DNA of 38,202 bases, taken from assembly GCA_030037225.1 (NCBI GenBank), contig JASHRU010000171.1, forward strand, positions 1-38,202. Direction: 5' to 3'. The notes under the pieces were generated by a model that saw only the letters and a program-made list of their open reading frames with translations, did no database searches and was not told where the DNA came from. This document shows positions 1 to 9,289 of this stretch, piece by piece. Source of the DNA: Candidatus Acidiferrales bacterium (GTDB lineage Bacteria; Acidobacteriota; Terriglobia; Acidiferrales; UBA7541). The translations under genes were made by a program, and so were the position numbers. Position 1 is the stretch's first letter. The number at the start of each line of letters is the position of its first letter.

Positions 1-659
1 GGGGGCTCGACACGGCATCCCGCGGCCGCAAACGCGCGCTCATATTCCTCAAGGGACTTGAAATCGGAAATAACGGCAATCCCTCCGGGTTTCAGCACAC
101 GGACGATCTCGCCACACGCCTGCTTGCGTCCTTCCGCTGCCGGGATATTGTGCAGGCAGAGGTTGGACAAGACGACATCGAAGGTGCCATCCGCGAATTC
201 CATCTGCCGCGCGTCTTGATTCGCGATTTCGACGCGGCCCGCGAGTCCCTCCAGGGCCGCGTTGGCCATCGCGTTTTCCGCAGTGTTGCTGGACAAATCC
301 TCGCGGCTCCAGACGTCGATGCCGACCGCCCGGCCCGTGGTTCTTTTGGCGGCTCCAATCAAGAGCAGTCCGCGACCAGTGCCGACGTCGAGCACCGCTT
401 CGTGCCCCTTCCAATCAACGAAATCCAAAATGCGATCGCGGCAGCGAAACTTGCCTGCCTTTGAGTAATAGATCATGCGCAGGCCCTGGACGAAGGAAAA
501 CGCGCCTGCCAAAGCAAGGGCCACACCGAGCCACATCCAGACGTGATGCGCTCTCCAAGCGAGCGCGGCGCCCGCACAAAGGCCCAACCCTCCGCCCAAA
601 AGCGCGTTGCGTACGATCGGCGGCGCATCGATCCCGTAATCGGGCGAGCTCTTCCTCAC
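1..659 (-). CDS. Class I SAM-dependent methyltransferase, membrane-anchored (3' end cut by window)
   Basis: About 219 residues are visible, and the C-terminus lies beyond base 1. The reading frame opens with GTG at 659; an ATG at 664 is in another frame and hits a stop at once. Two hydrophobic segments (about residues 13-34 and 40-60) come first. A Rossmann methyltransferase core follows, with motif I VLDVGTGRG (89-97), the acidic end of strand 2 in GIDVW (113-117), a motif IV-like DVVLSN stretch and a later VLKPGG loop typical of UbiE/type-11 methyltransferases. It should transfer a methyl group from S-adenosylmethionine to an unidentified substrate, with the catalytic part probably held at the inner face of the membrane. 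I see no strong ribosome binding site, so the GTG start is only moderately supported. The family is clear; the substrate is not. Confidence 0.85.
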   Translation of the reverse strand, partial: MRKSSPDYGIDAPPIVRNALLGGGLGLCAGAALAWRAHHVWMWLGVALALAGAFSFVQGLRMIYYSKAGKFRCRDRILDFVDWKGHEAVLDVGTGRGLLLIGAAKRTTGRAVGIDVWSREDLSSNTAENAMANAALEGLAGRVEIANQDARQMEFADGTFDVVLSNLCLHNIPAAEGRKQACGEIVRVLKPGGIAVISDFKSLEEYERAFAAAGCRVEP

Positions 660-694
660 GGCATGAATTGTACAGCGTGTGCGGGCGAATGCTC

Positions 695-855
695 AGTCGC
701 AGGGCTCACGCCCTGGGCTAATGTGTGGCGCGTCCCGACAAGGAAGTCGGGACACAAACAGCGTGCCTACGGCGCTATCGGAACAACCCCACCCTTCGCT
801 TCGCGAAGGATGGGGCACCCGGCCACAGGCAGAAGTAAGATTAGAGGAGGACGAC
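695..855. repeat. Cluster of three GC-rich hairpin repeats
   Basis: The gap between the divergent genes holds three consecutive inverted repeats. These are CAGGG-N6-CCCTG at 700-715, GTCCCGAC-N6-GTCGGGAC at 732-753, and a 13-bp stem with one mismatch at 787-799/803-815. Short stacked palindromes like these resemble REP/BIME-type extragenic repeats. The middle arm sequence (GTCCCGA/TCGGGAC) recurs as a perfect palindrome at 25924-25943 inside the helicase gene. No open reading frame with a recognisable product covers the segment. Confidence 0.6.
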
Positions 856-877
856 AAGATGGGGAGGGGGCAAGACG

Positions 878-1237
878 GTGAAGAAGAGAAAGCTGGCCAA
901 GGACATTGATGAATACGTGGGCCGCTGCGCGAAAGATGTGCAGCGGCTCCTGACTCAGATGCGGAGGACGATTCAGAAAGCGGGGCCGCAGGCCACAGAA
1001 AAAATCAGTTACGGCATCCCAACGTTCTACCTGAAGGGGAACCTGGTGCACTTCGGCGCGGCCAAAAATCATATTGGCTTCTATCCAACACGCTCGGGGA
1101 TCACCGCGTTCCAGAAAGAATTCACGCGGTATAACTCATCGAAGGGCGCGGTGCAATTCCCGAAGGACAAGCCGCTGCCGCTCCGGCTGGTGGCACGCAT
1201 CGTGAAATTCCGGGTTAAGGAACGGTTAAGCAAGTAG
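878..1237 (+). CDS. DUF1801 (YdhG-like) family protein
   Basis: This 119-residue protein starts at GTG 878, eight bases after a purine-rich GGGGAGGGGG ribosome binding site (861-870). It has the family hallmarks: an N-terminal IDEYVGR-like helix, a central KISYGIPTFYLKGNLVHFGAAKNHIGFYP region (about 43-71), and the C-terminal PLPLRLVARIVKFRV segment. The family adopts a YdhG/Fra-like fold, and some members are annotated as iron chaperones, but the biochemical role is unsettled. The protein is soluble with no signal peptide. It stands alone, separated from neighbours by repeat-rich spacers on both sides, so context does not help with function. Confidence 0.88.
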   Translation: MKKRKLAKDIDEYVGRCAKDVQRLLTQMRRTIQKAGPQATEKISYGIPTFYLKGNLVHFGAAKNHIGFYPTRSGITAFQKEFTRYNSSKGAVQFPKDKPLPLRLVARIVKFRVKERLSK

Positions 1238-1326
1238 TCGGGTGACGAAGGCCTGGGCTTCGAGTGTTTGGAACCGTTGCGAGCCGAGCGCGGTGGTGCC
1301 GAAAGGCCCGGGACGCGCGAGGCACG

Positions 1327-1360
1327 CCCTTCCTGTGTGAGGATGAACGGGCAGCGACCC
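1327..1360. repeat. Dispersed intergenic repeat, copy 1 (pairs with 11507-11540)
   Basis: These 34 bases match 29 of 34 positions at 11507-11540, another intergenic spacer. Both begin CCCTTCCTG and contain GCAGCG near the end. Read on the minus strand both copies encode FILTQEG, but neither sits in a credible gene, so this is a dispersed extragenic element and not a conserved protein. It lies in the 240-base gap between the DUF1801 gene and padR. Confidence 0.6.
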
Positions 1361-1443
1361 AACGGGTGGGCCATCCGGCCGACCATTCCTTCCGGACTGC
1401 CGGCATTCCGACAGTGATCGTGAGAGATGATTGCCAGCTCACC

Positions 1444-1485
1444 TTGACATTCTACTAGAGGTGCGATATCGTTACCTAGAATGTC
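1444..1485 (+). promoter_or_regulatory. padR promoter with overlapping palindromic operator
   Basis: A consensus -35 box TTGACA (1444-1449) is followed, 17 bases on, by a weak -10 TATCGT (1467-1472). This would start transcription very close to the ATG at 1481. A perfect 9-base inverted repeat, GACATTCTA (1446-1454) and TAGAATGTC (1477-1485), brackets the promoter, and a central CGATATCG palindrome (1464-1471) lies between the arms. The right arm includes the start codon. PadR repressors usually bind such dyads and autoregulate; binding here is inferred. Confidence 0.6.
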
Positions 1486-1843
1486 TACTAAAGAGCAAGA
1501 AGAGCGCGTTGAGTTGCTGCAAGGCACGCTGGACCTGCTGATTCTCCGCACGCTGCAGCCCGGGCCGACGCACGGGCACGCTATCGCGAAGGCCATCGAA
1601 CTAAGGTCTGACGATGTGCTGCAGGTCGAAGAGGGCTCTCTTTATCCGGCACTGCACCGGCTCATCAAACGCCGCTGGATTACCGTGGAGGCCGGGACCT
1701 CAGAGAACAACCGCCGGGCCAAGTTCTACCGCTTGACGCCCAAGGGAAGGCGGCAGCTGCAGTTTGAGACTCGCAAGTGGGATAAGTTGACGGGTGCGAT
1801 CGCCAGGATACTGAGCCCCAGGGAGCAGGAGGGCCAGCCATGA
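1481..1843 (+). CDS. PadR family transcriptional regulator (acidobacterial type)
   Basis: This 120-residue winged-helix regulator has the PadR signature: [14 protein letters not shown] (about 13-26) leads the first helix, a [10 protein letters not shown] segment follows, and [18 protein letters not shown] (about 51-68) is the recognition helix and wing. The C-terminal helix for dimer formation ends in [12 protein letters not shown]. The stop overlaps the start of the next gene in ATGA, so padR and the ADOP permease are translationally coupled. Such pairs are very common and repeated in acidobacterial genomes. The palindrome over the promoter and start codon suggests autorepression relieved by an unknown effector, as in other PadR proteins controlling exporters. 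Confidence 0.93.
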   Translation: MSTKEQEERVELLQGTLDLLILRTLQPGPTHGHAIAKAIELRSDDVLQVEEGSLYPALHRLIKRRWITVEAGTSENNRRAKFYRLTPKGRRQLQFETRKWDKLTGAIARILSPREQEGQP

Positions 1844-4680
1844 CGCGGCGCAAGCGGATGCTGCAGGAACTCGATGAGGACATTCGCGATCACCTCGACC
1901 GGGAGACGCAGGACAACATTGAGCGCGGGATGACCCCGGAAGAGGCGCGCTATGCGGCGTTGCGCAAGTTTGGCAATGTGACCCGTATCAAAGAAGAGAC
2001 ACACGAGGTGTGGAGTTTCGTTTGGCTCGAGCAACTCCTGCGGGACATTCGGCTCGGCTTGCGCATGTTGCGCAAGTCCCCGGGCTTCACGGCTGTCGCT
2101 ATCCTGACCCTGGCGCTCGGCATCGGCGCCAACACCGCCATCTTCAGCTTTATTGACGCAGTGCTCTTGCGCTCCATACCGGTGAAAGATCCGCGGCAAC
2201 TCGTCGTCTTCAATTGGTCGGCGCATCGCAAGCTTGACCTTCACGGCCATAGCGACTACGGCGATTGCGCGGACCAAGCTGGCATCGGCGATTGCTCTTT
2301 TTCCATACCCTTCTTTAAGACGGTTCGCACGCAATCCGACTCCTTTTCTGGCGTGGGTGCATTTGCCGGGCCGATGGACGTCGACCTCAGCGGCAACGGC
2401 GCCGCCAGCATGGTTCGCGGCCTGTACGTTTCCGGCGATTTTTTCTCCACTCTCGGCGTCGACACTTTCATCGGCCGCCCGCTCGCGCTCTCCGATGATT
2501 CGCCCTCCGCGCCGCCAGTCATCGTTTTGAGTTATGCCTATTGGGTCCGCGCCTTCGGTGCGGCTCCATCCGCCGTCGGCCGGACCGTTCGCCTCGATAG
2601 CACTACTGCCACGATTGTGGGCGTGGCCGACCCGAACTTCACCAATCTCACGCCCGGCAAGCTCCTCGATTTCTTCATGCCGTTCTCCCTTGCCGATACT
2701 GTTCGCGGAGAATCGTGGCGCAACCAGGACCTCCTCTCCGACCCTGCCAACTGGTGGGTGGTCATTCTCGGCCGCCTCAAGCCCGGCGTTTCCATCGGCC
2801 AAGCGCAAGCCGCCGCCACCACAATTTTCCGCAACGAGATGCTTCACGGCGCGCCGCCTTTCTTCAAATCCGAGGACGCTCCCGCCCTTACTCTTCTTCC
2901 CGCGCAAGCCGGCCTCAACGGCGAAAGCAGCCATATCGCGCCCGCCCTTTATGTCACCATGATGATCGTCGCTTTCATTTTGCTCATCGCCTGCGCCAAC
3001 GTCGCCGGGCTCGCACTGGCTCGCTCCGCCGCGCGCCGAAAGGAAATGGCCGTTCGCCTCGCGCTAGGAGCTGGCCGCGCGCGCATCGTGCGGCAATTGC
3101 TCACCGAAAGCATTCTTCTCTCTCTCGTTGGTGGCGCTCTCGGAGTTCTCCTTGCTGTCTGGGCCGTCGACGCCATTTCCAAATTGCTTTCCAACAGCCC
3201 CGGTGCGCCGTTCCTGACCAACGTCGCGCTGGACTGGCGCGTCCTCGCCTTTACCATCGCCATCACTTTCGCCACCGGAATGCTTTTCGGCCTCGCCCCC
3301 GCCCTTCGCGGCTCGCGCGTCGACTTGACGCCACCGCTGAAAGAAAGCGCCTCTTCTCTCTCCGGCACGGCGGGGCACACGGGCCGCGGGTTCCGTCCCG
3401 GCGACGCACTCGTCGTCGCGCAAGTTGCTCTTTCCGTCGTCGTGCTCATCGGCGCGGGACTTCTCGTGCGAACGCTGCAAAATCTCCGCAGCATCGATCC
3501 CGGCTTCGACCCGCAAAATATCCTGCTCTTCGGCATCGATCCGAGTCTCGCCGGTTACACGGATCAGCAAACGCAGCAGCTCTATGACCGTCTGCAGCAG
3601 CGCTTCGCCTCTCTTCCCGGCGTGGAATCGGTGAGCTATTCGGAAGACGCCCTATTGGACGGAGGCTGGTCCGCCGGCAGTGTTCACATCGAGGGCGCGC
3701 CGCCGAAGCAGTACGCCAATACTGGCGAGCTTCCCGTGGGCCTGAATTTCTTTTCCACCATGCGCATTCCCGTGCTCGCGGGCCGCGACTTCACTTCCGC
3801 CGACTTTGCTGCTGCCGCTGCGACCAACGCTCGAGAGAAAGCCCGCGAGGCAGCAGCCGAAAAAGTCTCGCCCTCGGCGTCCACGCCTGCCTCACCCACA
3901 GCGCTCGATGATGCCTACTACCACTCCATGCCGGTGCCCCTCATCATCAACGAGGCATTTGCGCGTACGTATCTCACAAAACAAAATCCCATCGGCTTGC
4001 AAATGAGCGCGGCGCCGCGTGGCGAAGCTGACGCTGCAAATCCCGGCCCTGGCTACACCATAATCGGCGTTGTCGGCGATACGAAGTATGCACAATTGCG
4101 CAGGAAGACTGCGCCGATCATATTTCTTCCGCTCGTGAGCAACGAAGCGCACTTCGAACTGCGGGCTGCCGCCAGTCCCACAGCGCTCGTAAAAAACATC
4201 CGCGAAATCGTTTCACAGGCTGGAGACAATTTGCCGCTCACCGATGTCCGCACCCAAACGGAGCAGATCGACCAAATCCTCTTTCAGGAGCGCCTCATGG
4301 CTCGCCTCTCCAGCTTTTTCGGCGCGCTCGCCCTGGTGCTCGCGTGCATCGGACTCTACGGCCTGCTTTCCTACGAAGTCGCGCGGCGTACGCGTGAGCT
4401 CGGCATTCGCGCGGCGTTGGGCGCGCAGCGTCGCGATCTGTTGCGCCTCGTCCTCGGCCAGGGGGTTTTGCTCGTGCTCGTCGGCGCAGCCATAGGAATC
4501 GCCGCGGCGCTCGGCGTTACGCGTTTCATTTCCAGCATGCTGTATGGCCTGCACGCGAATGACCCTGTTACATTCGCGGCCGTCGCCATACTGCTCACGC
4601 TGGTCGCGCTCGCCGCCTGCTACATCCCCGCGCGCCGCGCCATGAAAGTCGACCCCCTGGTAGCGCTGAGGTACGAGTAG
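1840..4680 (+). CDS. ADOP-type MacB/FtsX permease (acidobacterial duplicated orphan permease)
   Basis: This 946-residue membrane protein has an N-terminal permease-prefix region (1-60, with the sequence [15 protein letters not shown]), then two tandem MacB_PCD-FtsX units. TM1 is around residues 83-107 ([20 protein letters not shown]...). The first three-helix FtsX block begins near residue 370, with the [15 protein letters not shown] loop. The second periplasmic domain is about 580-800. The last FtsX block, about 820-940, contains [20 protein letters not shown] and ends in [17 protein letters not shown]. No ATPase domain is present and no ABC ATPase gene is adjacent, hence 'orphan'. An Ala/Glu-rich insertion at about 645-690 is unusual low-complexity sequence in the second periplasmic domain. 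The substrate is unknown; efflux or mechanotransmission is inferred by analogy with MacB. Confidence 0.93.
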   Translation: MTRRKRMLQELDEDIRDHLDRETQDNIERGMTPEEARYAALRKFGNVTRIKEETHEVWSFVWLEQLLRDIRLGLRMLRKSPGFTAVAILTLALGIGANTAIFSFIDAVLLRSIPVKDPRQLVVFNWSAHRKLDLHGHSDYGDCADQAGIGDCSFSIPFFKTVRTQSDSFSGVGAFAGPMDVDLSGNGAASMVRGLYVSGDFFSTLGVDTFIGRPLALSDDSPSAPPVIVLSYAYWVRAFGAAPSAVGRTVRLDSTTATIVGVADPNFTNLTPGKLLDFFMPFSLADTVRGESWRNQDLLSDPANWWVVILGRLKPGVSIGQAQAAATTIFRNEMLHGAPPFFKSEDAPALTLLPAQAGLNGESSHIAPALYVTMMIVAFILLIACANVAGLALARSAARRKEMAVRLALGAGRARIVRQLLTESILLSLVGGALGVLLAVWAVDAISKLLSNSPGAPFLTNVALDWRVLAFTIAITFATGMLFGLAPALRGSRVDLTPPLKESASSLSGTAGHTGRGFRPGDALVVAQVALSVVVLIGAGLLVRTLQNLRSIDPGFDPQNILLFGIDPSLAGYTDQQTQQLYDRLQQRFASLPGVESVSYSEDALLDGGWSAGSVHIEGAPPKQYANTGELPVGLNFFSTMRIPVLAGRDFTSADFAAAAATNAREKAREAAAEKVSPSASTPASPTALDDAYYHSMPVPLIINEAFARTYLTKQNPIGLQMSAAPRGEADAANPGPGYTIIGVVGDTKYAQLRRKTAPIIFLPLVSNEAHFELRAAASPTALVKNIREIVSQAGDNLPLTDVRTQTEQIDQILFQERLMARLSSFFGALALVLACIGLYGLLSYEVARRTRELGIRAALGAQRRDLLRLVLGQGVLLVLVGAAIGIAAALGVTRFISSMLYGLHANDPVTFAAVAILLTLVALAACYIPARRAMKVDPLVALRYE

Positions 4681-5004
4681 TCCGTCACGCATGTGAGCGA
4701 CTAACCGCACTTTGAGCTACCTCGCCTGAACGCCTGGGACTTGTGCGCATCTCTGGCGATTGTTTCCGAGTGACGGGGCAATCGGAAGTAATCCGAACGC
4801 GGCGGCGAGGCTGCCCTCCGGGGGGCACGGCTTGGCGAGCACGGGAGTGAACACGCCTGAAACAATGTGCCCATATTTCCGAATGACGCGGACCAGGCAG
4901 CCCTGGGACTCCGGCCGCAAGATTATTTTCGTATTGCCGACGATTCGCCCGAAACATTGAGCGTCGTTGACTTGGCCTAGCCTGAAACCTAAGATTGCGC
5001 CGCT
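4681..5004. other. Intergenic region carrying a dispersed repeat
   Basis: These 324 bases lie between the ADOP permease and the kinase and hold no credible gene. Two blocks recur in the decayed region at 9079-9131: TGACGGGGCAATCGGAAGTAA at 4771-4791 (17 of 21 positions) and ACGGGAGTGAACACGCC at 4841-4857 (17 of 17). The spacer between the blocks is longer here than in the second copy. No clear promoter or terminator was found. Confidence 0.5.
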
Positions 5005-7485
5005 GTGGCCGGTCACTCCTCACTCATCGGCCAGACCGTCTCCCACTATCGGATCCTGGAGAAGCTCGGCGGCGGCGGAATGGGCGTAGTCTACAAGGCC
5101 GAAGACCTCACCCTCGGCCGTCACGTCGCGCTCAAATTCCTGCCCGACGAGCTGGGCCACGACCACCAGGCGCTGGAGCGCTTCCGCCGCGAAGCGCGCG
5201 CTGCCTCGGCCCTCAACCATCCCAACATCTGCACCATCCACGAAGCAGGAGAAGACGCCGGCCGCGCCTTCATCGCCATGGAATTGATGGAGGGCAAGAC
5301 CCTGAAGCATGGGATTGAAGGAAAACCGCTCGACACCGACAGGCTGATTCTGCTCGGCATCGAAATCGCAGACGCGCTGGATGCCGCCCATGCGAAGGGC
5401 ATCATCCATCGCGACATCAAGCCCGCCAACATCTTCGTCACCTCCAGCGGCCACGCCAAGATTCTGGACTTCGGCCTCGCCAAACAACCTGGTGACGCGC
5501 AAGCCGCGGATGCCGCCACGCTCGGCACCCACGATGCTCCAGGCGTTCCTGAGGCCTCGCTCACCTCGCCCGGCGTGGCCGTCGGCACCGTCGCTTATAT
5601 GTCCCCGGAGCAGGTGCGTGCCCGCGAACTCGACTCGCGCACGGACTTGTTCAGCTTCGGCGCCGTTCTGTACGAAATGGCCACCGGGGCTTTGCCGTTC
5701 CGGGGCGAATCCTCGGCTGTCATCACCGAAGCAATTCTGAACCGCAATCCCGCTCCGCCAGTGCGCCTTAATCCAGGCCTGTCTGCCGAGCTCGAACGCA
5801 TTATCGCCAAGGCCCTCGAAAAGGATCCAAACCTGCGCTACCAGCACGCCGCCGACATTCGCGCCGATCTCCGGCGCCTCAAGCGCGACACCGATTCGGG
5901 CCGCACTGCCGCAGCCCCGGCGCCCCAAGAAGAGCGCGCGTTCCCTTCCGGCCGCACGGCTGTCCGCCAACCCGGTTCAACAACTTCGATTCATCGCTCC
6001 TCGTTGCTCGTTGGTGCTCTGCTTTTGTTGGTGCTTTCTCTCGGGATTTCCTACTTTATGTTCTTCTCCTACCACCCGGCGGCGAAGATCGATTCCGTGG
6101 CAGTCCTTCCCTTCGCTAACGTTACCGCCGATCCCAATACGGAATATCTGAGCGAAGGACTGACCGAAGACCTCATCAGCACTCTTTCGCAATTGCCCGA
6201 CCTGGCTGTCCGTCCGCGCAGTTCCGTCATCCGCTACAAGGGCAAGGATCCCGAGCCGCAAACCGTCGCTCAAGATCTCAAAGTGGCCGCGCTCGTGACC
6301 GGACGCGTCACCGCTCGCGGCGATTCGCTCATCATCGCTGTCGAGCTCACCGACGCGCGCACCGACCGCAACCTCTGGAGCCATCAGTACGACCGCAAGC
6401 TCTCGGACCTGCTTGCGCTCCAGCGCGATATTTCCGATGAAGTTGCCGCGCGTCTGAGCGAAAAATTGGCCGGCAGAGAAGGCAAGCGCCCTGCTTCCGC
6501 ACTACCGTTGGGCGGCACCGCTGACCCCGAGGCCTACCAGCTCTATCTCAAGGGCCGTTTTTACTGGGAACAGCGCACCCGCGACTCCCTCGACCAATCA
6601 CGCGACTATTTCACTCAGGCCACTTCCAGGGATCCCAGTTTCGCGCTCGCCTATGTAGGCCTCGCCGACTATTGGCGCATCGCCGCTGCGTATTCCTACG
6701 CCTCCTGGGCTGATGCCACGCCTCCCGAGAAGATCGCGGCAGAGAAAGCGTTGTCTCTTGCCCCGCAGTTGCCCGAAGCTCATCTGGCTATGGCCGCGCT
6801 CCACGAGTCGAACTGGGAGTGGGACGCAGCCGAGCGCGAATATCAGAAAACTTTGGAGTTGAATCCCAGCCTCGCCAACGCCCACTACTGGTACGGCGAC
6901 ATGCTCGTCGGGGAGGGACGCACCCACGACGGCATATCGCACGTTCAGCGCGCCGTCGAATTAGAGCCCTTGAATCCCAGATTCAATGCGGGCCTCGGTT
7001 CGAACTTCACCAGCGCGCGCATGTACGACCAGGGGCTTGCGCAGCTACAGAAGGCCGTCACCCTGGACCCCAATTTTGCGCTTACCTATGCACTTCTGGC
7101 CGGCACCCATTTCGCTATGGGCAGCTATGAAGCCTGGCGCCAGGATCTGCAGAAATTAGTGGCTTTGAGGCTCGACCCGCAAACGACCGCCGTCGTCGAG
7201 GCTATGGTTCAGGCTTTTTCCAAGGGCGGCGTCCGCGCCGCTCTCCGCGCCGAAATCGGAGAATTGCTGAAGCAGCGCGCCCTGCACCAGACCGTGGATC
7301 CCGCTGATATCGGTTTTGACTACGCGTTTCTCGGCGACAAGGAGCAGGCTTTCCGCTGGCTCGAGACTGCGGTCGCCGAGCGCTCCGGGCGGATTGTGCT
7401 CATCAAGGTCTCGCCCAAACTCGATCCCATCCGCTCCGATTCCCGCTACAGATCCCTCCTCCGACGAATGAACCTTCCCGAGTAG
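5005..7485 (+). CDS. Membrane Ser/Thr protein kinase with TolB-like and TPR sensor region
   Basis: This 826-residue protein carries an N-terminal Hanks-type kinase (about 15-290) with a glycine loop GGGGMGVVY (22-30), VALK with catalytic Lys44, HRDIKPAN with Asp137, DFG (155-157) and the SPEQ activation-segment end (200-203). A basic and proline-rich linker leads to one membrane helix at about 333-356. The outer half starts with a TolB/CadC-like domain ([22 protein letters not shown], from 364) of the sort that senses or assembles signals. TPR repeats then run to the C-terminus ([30 protein letters not shown] and similar). Such PknB-type kinases are abundant in Acidobacteria. The start is GTG with a weak ribosome binding site. 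Its targets are not visible, and the gene is isolated by spacers. Confidence 0.93.
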   Translation: MAGHSSLIGQTVSHYRILEKLGGGGMGVVYKAEDLTLGRHVALKFLPDELGHDHQALERFRREARAASALNHPNICTIHEAGEDAGRAFIAMELMEGKTLKHGIEGKPLDTDRLILLGIEIADALDAAHAKGIIHRDIKPANIFVTSSGHAKILDFGLAKQPGDAQAADAATLGTHDAPGVPEASLTSPGVAVGTVAYMSPEQVRARELDSRTDLFSFGAVLYEMATGALPFRGESSAVITEAILNRNPAPPVRLNPGLSAELERIIAKALEKDPNLRYQHAADIRADLRRLKRDTDSGRTAAAPAPQEERAFPSGRTAVRQPGSTTSIHRSSLLVGALLLLVLSLGISYFMFFSYHPAAKIDSVAVLPFANVTADPNTEYLSEGLTEDLISTLSQLPDLAVRPRSSVIRYKGKDPEPQTVAQDLKVAALVTGRVTARGDSLIIAVELTDARTDRNLWSHQYDRKLSDLLALQRDISDEVAARLSEKLAGREGKRPASALPLGGTADPEAYQLYLKGRFYWEQRTRDSLDQSRDYFTQATSRDPSFALAYVGLADYWRIAAAYSYASWADATPPEKIAAEKALSLAPQLPEAHLAMAALHESNWEWDAAEREYQKTLELNPSLANAHYWYGDMLVGEGRTHDGISHVQRAVELEPLNPRFNAGLGSNFTSARMYDQGLAQLQKAVTLDPNFALTYALLAGTHFAMGSYEAWRQDLQKLVALRLDPQTTAVVEAMVQAFSKGGVRAALRAEIGELLKQRALHQTVDPADIGFDYAFLGDKEQAFRWLETAVAERSGRIVLIKVSPKLDPIRSDSRYRSLLRRMNLPE

Positions 7486-7545
7486 CAATGTTTTGCAATT
7501 TTCGGCAACCGAGATTAAGTAGGGTTTTATGCGGGAGGAGAAGTA

Positions 7546-8148
7546 ATGAGAAAGATCCAGATCATGGAACATATCTCGCTGGACGGCGTGATCCAGGCCC
7601 CCGGCGGGCCGAAGGAAGACCCCGGCTATCCCTACGGCGGATGGGCGGCGCCGCATGAGGATCCCGAGGGGGGAGAGGCCATCGTGGCGGCTCACGGCGA
7701 CGATTTCGATCTGCTGCTAGGCCGCCGAGTCTACGATATCTGGAGCGGCTTTTGGCCGAACGCCCCGAAAAGCCCGATGGCGGACGCGATAAACGGAGCG
7801 ACGAAATACGTCGCGACTCACAGACCGGAGAGTCTTCGATGGGGGCCGGCCGAGGGCCTTGGACCGGACATCATCGCGGGCGTTCGCCGCATCAAGGCGA
7901 TGGACGGGCCGCAGTTGATCGTCTGGGGCAGTTCGACGCTGACACCGGTGCTGCTCGAACACGAGCTTGCAGATGAAATCTTGCTGCTCGTCTTTCCGGT
8001 TCTGCTGGGCACCGGCAAACGTATCTTTTCGGACGGAACCCCGCCACGAGAGTTAGCGCTGGTCGCCACGAAAGCTGTGTCGTCGGGCGTCATCATCAGC
8101 ACCTACAGGCCTAACGGGCCTTTGCGCACAGGCACGATGGGTGAATAG
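7546..8148 (+). CDS. Dihydrofolate reductase family protein (RibD C-terminal-like), copy 1
   Basis: This 200-residue protein starts at ATG 7546 after a strong GGGAGGAGAA ribosome binding site. The fold signature is that of COG0262: IQIMEHISLDGVIQAP at the N-terminus, DLLLGRRVYDIWSGFWP (about 55-71), a GADxIAGVRRIK-like helix, IVWGSSTLTPVLLEHELADEILLLVFPVLLGTGKRIF (about 126-162), and a terminal strand. Members usually bind NADPH, but most are not true folate reductases. The gene partly overlaps the long reading frame of the following paralogue, so the pair may be co-transcribed. Such proteins often sit near YCII/DGPF and VOC genes in this phylum, as here. The substrate is unknown. Confidence 0.9.
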   Translation: MRKIQIMEHISLDGVIQAPGGPKEDPGYPYGGWAAPHEDPEGGEAIVAAHGDDFDLLLGRRVYDIWSGFWPNAPKSPMADAINGATKYVATHRPESLRWGPAEGLGPDIIAGVRRIKAMDGPQLIVWGSSTLTPVLLEHELADEILLLVFPVLLGTGKRIFSDGTPPRELALVATKAVSSGVIISTYRPNGPLRTGTMGE

Positions 8149-8170
8149 GCATGAGCCGAGGTCAGAGATC

Positions 8171-8737
8171 ATGGGGATTCAGATGAGAAGGCTAATGTTC
8201 GCGATCAACACGACCCTGGATGGCTGCGTCGATCACACGAAACAGATTGCTGATGAGGAGACGCATGAATATTTTACGCACCTTCTGCGAGATGTTGACC
8301 TGCTCGTCTTTGGCCGTAAGACCTACCAATTGATGGTGCCTTTCTGGCCTGAAGTCGCAAAAAGCCAGTCCATGACCCGCGCTGAGAACGAATTTGCCCG
8401 AACATTTGACTCCATCAGCAAAATTGTGTTTTCACGGTCATTGGACAGCGCTGAAGATAGAAATACGAGAATTGTTCGTGCGAACCTTGGCGACGAAATA
8501 CTCAAACTGAAACAAGATCCCGGCAAAAATATCTTGGCCGGTGGCGTGGATGTTCCTTCACAACTCATCGAGCTTGGTCTGGTTGATGAATATCGTTTTG
8601 TCGTTGGGCCAATCGTAGCAGGGGCAGGGAGACGGTTGTTCGAGGGTGTCAGCTTGCCGGAAAGATTGCAGTTAAAACTTGCTGGGTCGAAATGTTTCAA
8701 GTCAGGATGCGTTGCGCTTCATTACGTAAAACAGTGA
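8171..8737 (+). CDS. Dihydrofolate reductase family protein, copy 2
   Basis: This is a second COG0262-type reductase domain, divergent from its neighbour. It has RRLMFAINTTLDGCVDH at the start, DLLVFGRKTYQLMVPFWPE in the middle, GKNILAGGVDVPSQLIELGLVDEYRF and then VVGPIVAGAGRRLFEG. The open frame begins at GTG 8141, overlapping the previous gene's stop by 8 bases. The conserved domain begins just after ATG 8171 or ATG 8183, and the second has a GGGG six bases upstream. I prefer 8171 (188 residues), with 8183 almost as likely. Its base composition is clearly lower in GC (more AAA, AAT and ATT codons) than the first copy, which suggests a separate origin and not recent tandem duplication. Function beyond a probable NADPH-dependent reductase is unknown. 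Confidence 0.87.
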   Translation: MGIQMRRLMFAINTTLDGCVDHTKQIADEETHEYFTHLLRDVDLLVFGRKTYQLMVPFWPEVAKSQSMTRAENEFARTFDSISKIVFSRSLDSAEDRNTRIVRANLGDEILKLKQDPGKNILAGGVDVPSQLIELGLVDEYRFVVGPIVAGAGRRLFEGVSLPERLQLKLAGSKCFKSGCVALHYVKQ

Positions 8738-8797
8738 CAGAAAATCGAAAGCCGTGCCGCTGGCTCTCACCCAATGCAGAGGACGAGGAAAGCGAAC

Positions 8798-9081
8798 ATG
8801 AAATACATCTGTTTGGGATACATCGAGCCGGGATAATTCGAAGGGATGATTGAGAACGAACGAAACGCAGTATTCGACGAATGCTTCGAACACAACGACT
8901 ATCTGCGCGCCAACGGACATCTTGCTGGCGAAAGAGCGCTTCAGCCCCCGAGAGGGCAGTAACCCTGCACTGGAAAAACGGCAAAGTCGCGACGACCGAT
9001 GGCCCTTACGCGGAAACGAGGGAAGAGCTGGGCGGCCTTTCCATCCTTAGCTGCCTGCCATGCACGAGCCTGGGCGGATGA
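8798..9081 (+). pseudogene. Decayed YCII/DGPF-domain protein gene
   Basis: An ATG at 8798 after a GGACGAGGAA site opens a YCII-like frame, MKYICLGYIEPG. It stops at once at codon 13 (TAA, 8834-8836), where the family has a coding residue. The same frame then resumes with clearly homologous sequence (FEGMIENERNAVFDECFEHN, then LRANGHLAGE) up to another TAA near 8955. A frameshift there leads into TLHWKNGKVATTDGPYAETREELGG, the DGPF hallmark of the family, which ends around 9040. The C-terminal third is missing and is followed by a dispersed repeat. One stop, one frameshift and a truncation make this a pseudogene. A sequencing error would explain at most part of it. Confidence 0.8.
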
Positions 9082-9131
9082 CGGGCCATCGGGAAGTAAG
9101 GCCGGTTTGCAAATACGGGAGTGAACACGCC
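9079..9131. repeat. Dispersed repeat, copy 2 (pairs with 4771-4857)
   Basis: The blocks 9079-9099 and 9115-9131 match 4771-4791 and 4841-4857 in the same order and orientation, with the 17-base second block identical. The copy sits just after the truncated DGPF pseudogene, so it may mark the point where that gene was broken. Confidence 0.55.
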
Positions 9132-9289
9132 GTCCAAGGCCAAGAGGGCGACAGCAAGCCGAATCCTTGATCTTGCGGAAGGATTGCCGAGCAATCGCCT
9201 AGAACCCGCAATATCTATGTATGGTTTCGGAACTCCATCTGGTCAGGTATCGTAGTTGACCTCGCACGAAGTCCCGGTGGGAGGATGGG

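Noticed and set aside
1264-1458. Small frame in the spacer before padR
   Set aside because: It consists largely of the dispersed repeat and of base composition unlike coding DNA, with no ribosome binding site.
1726-2934. 402-codon minus-strand frame opposite padR/ADOP
   Set aside because: It is a shadow of the ADOP gene; its product shows no domain and spans two coupled genes.
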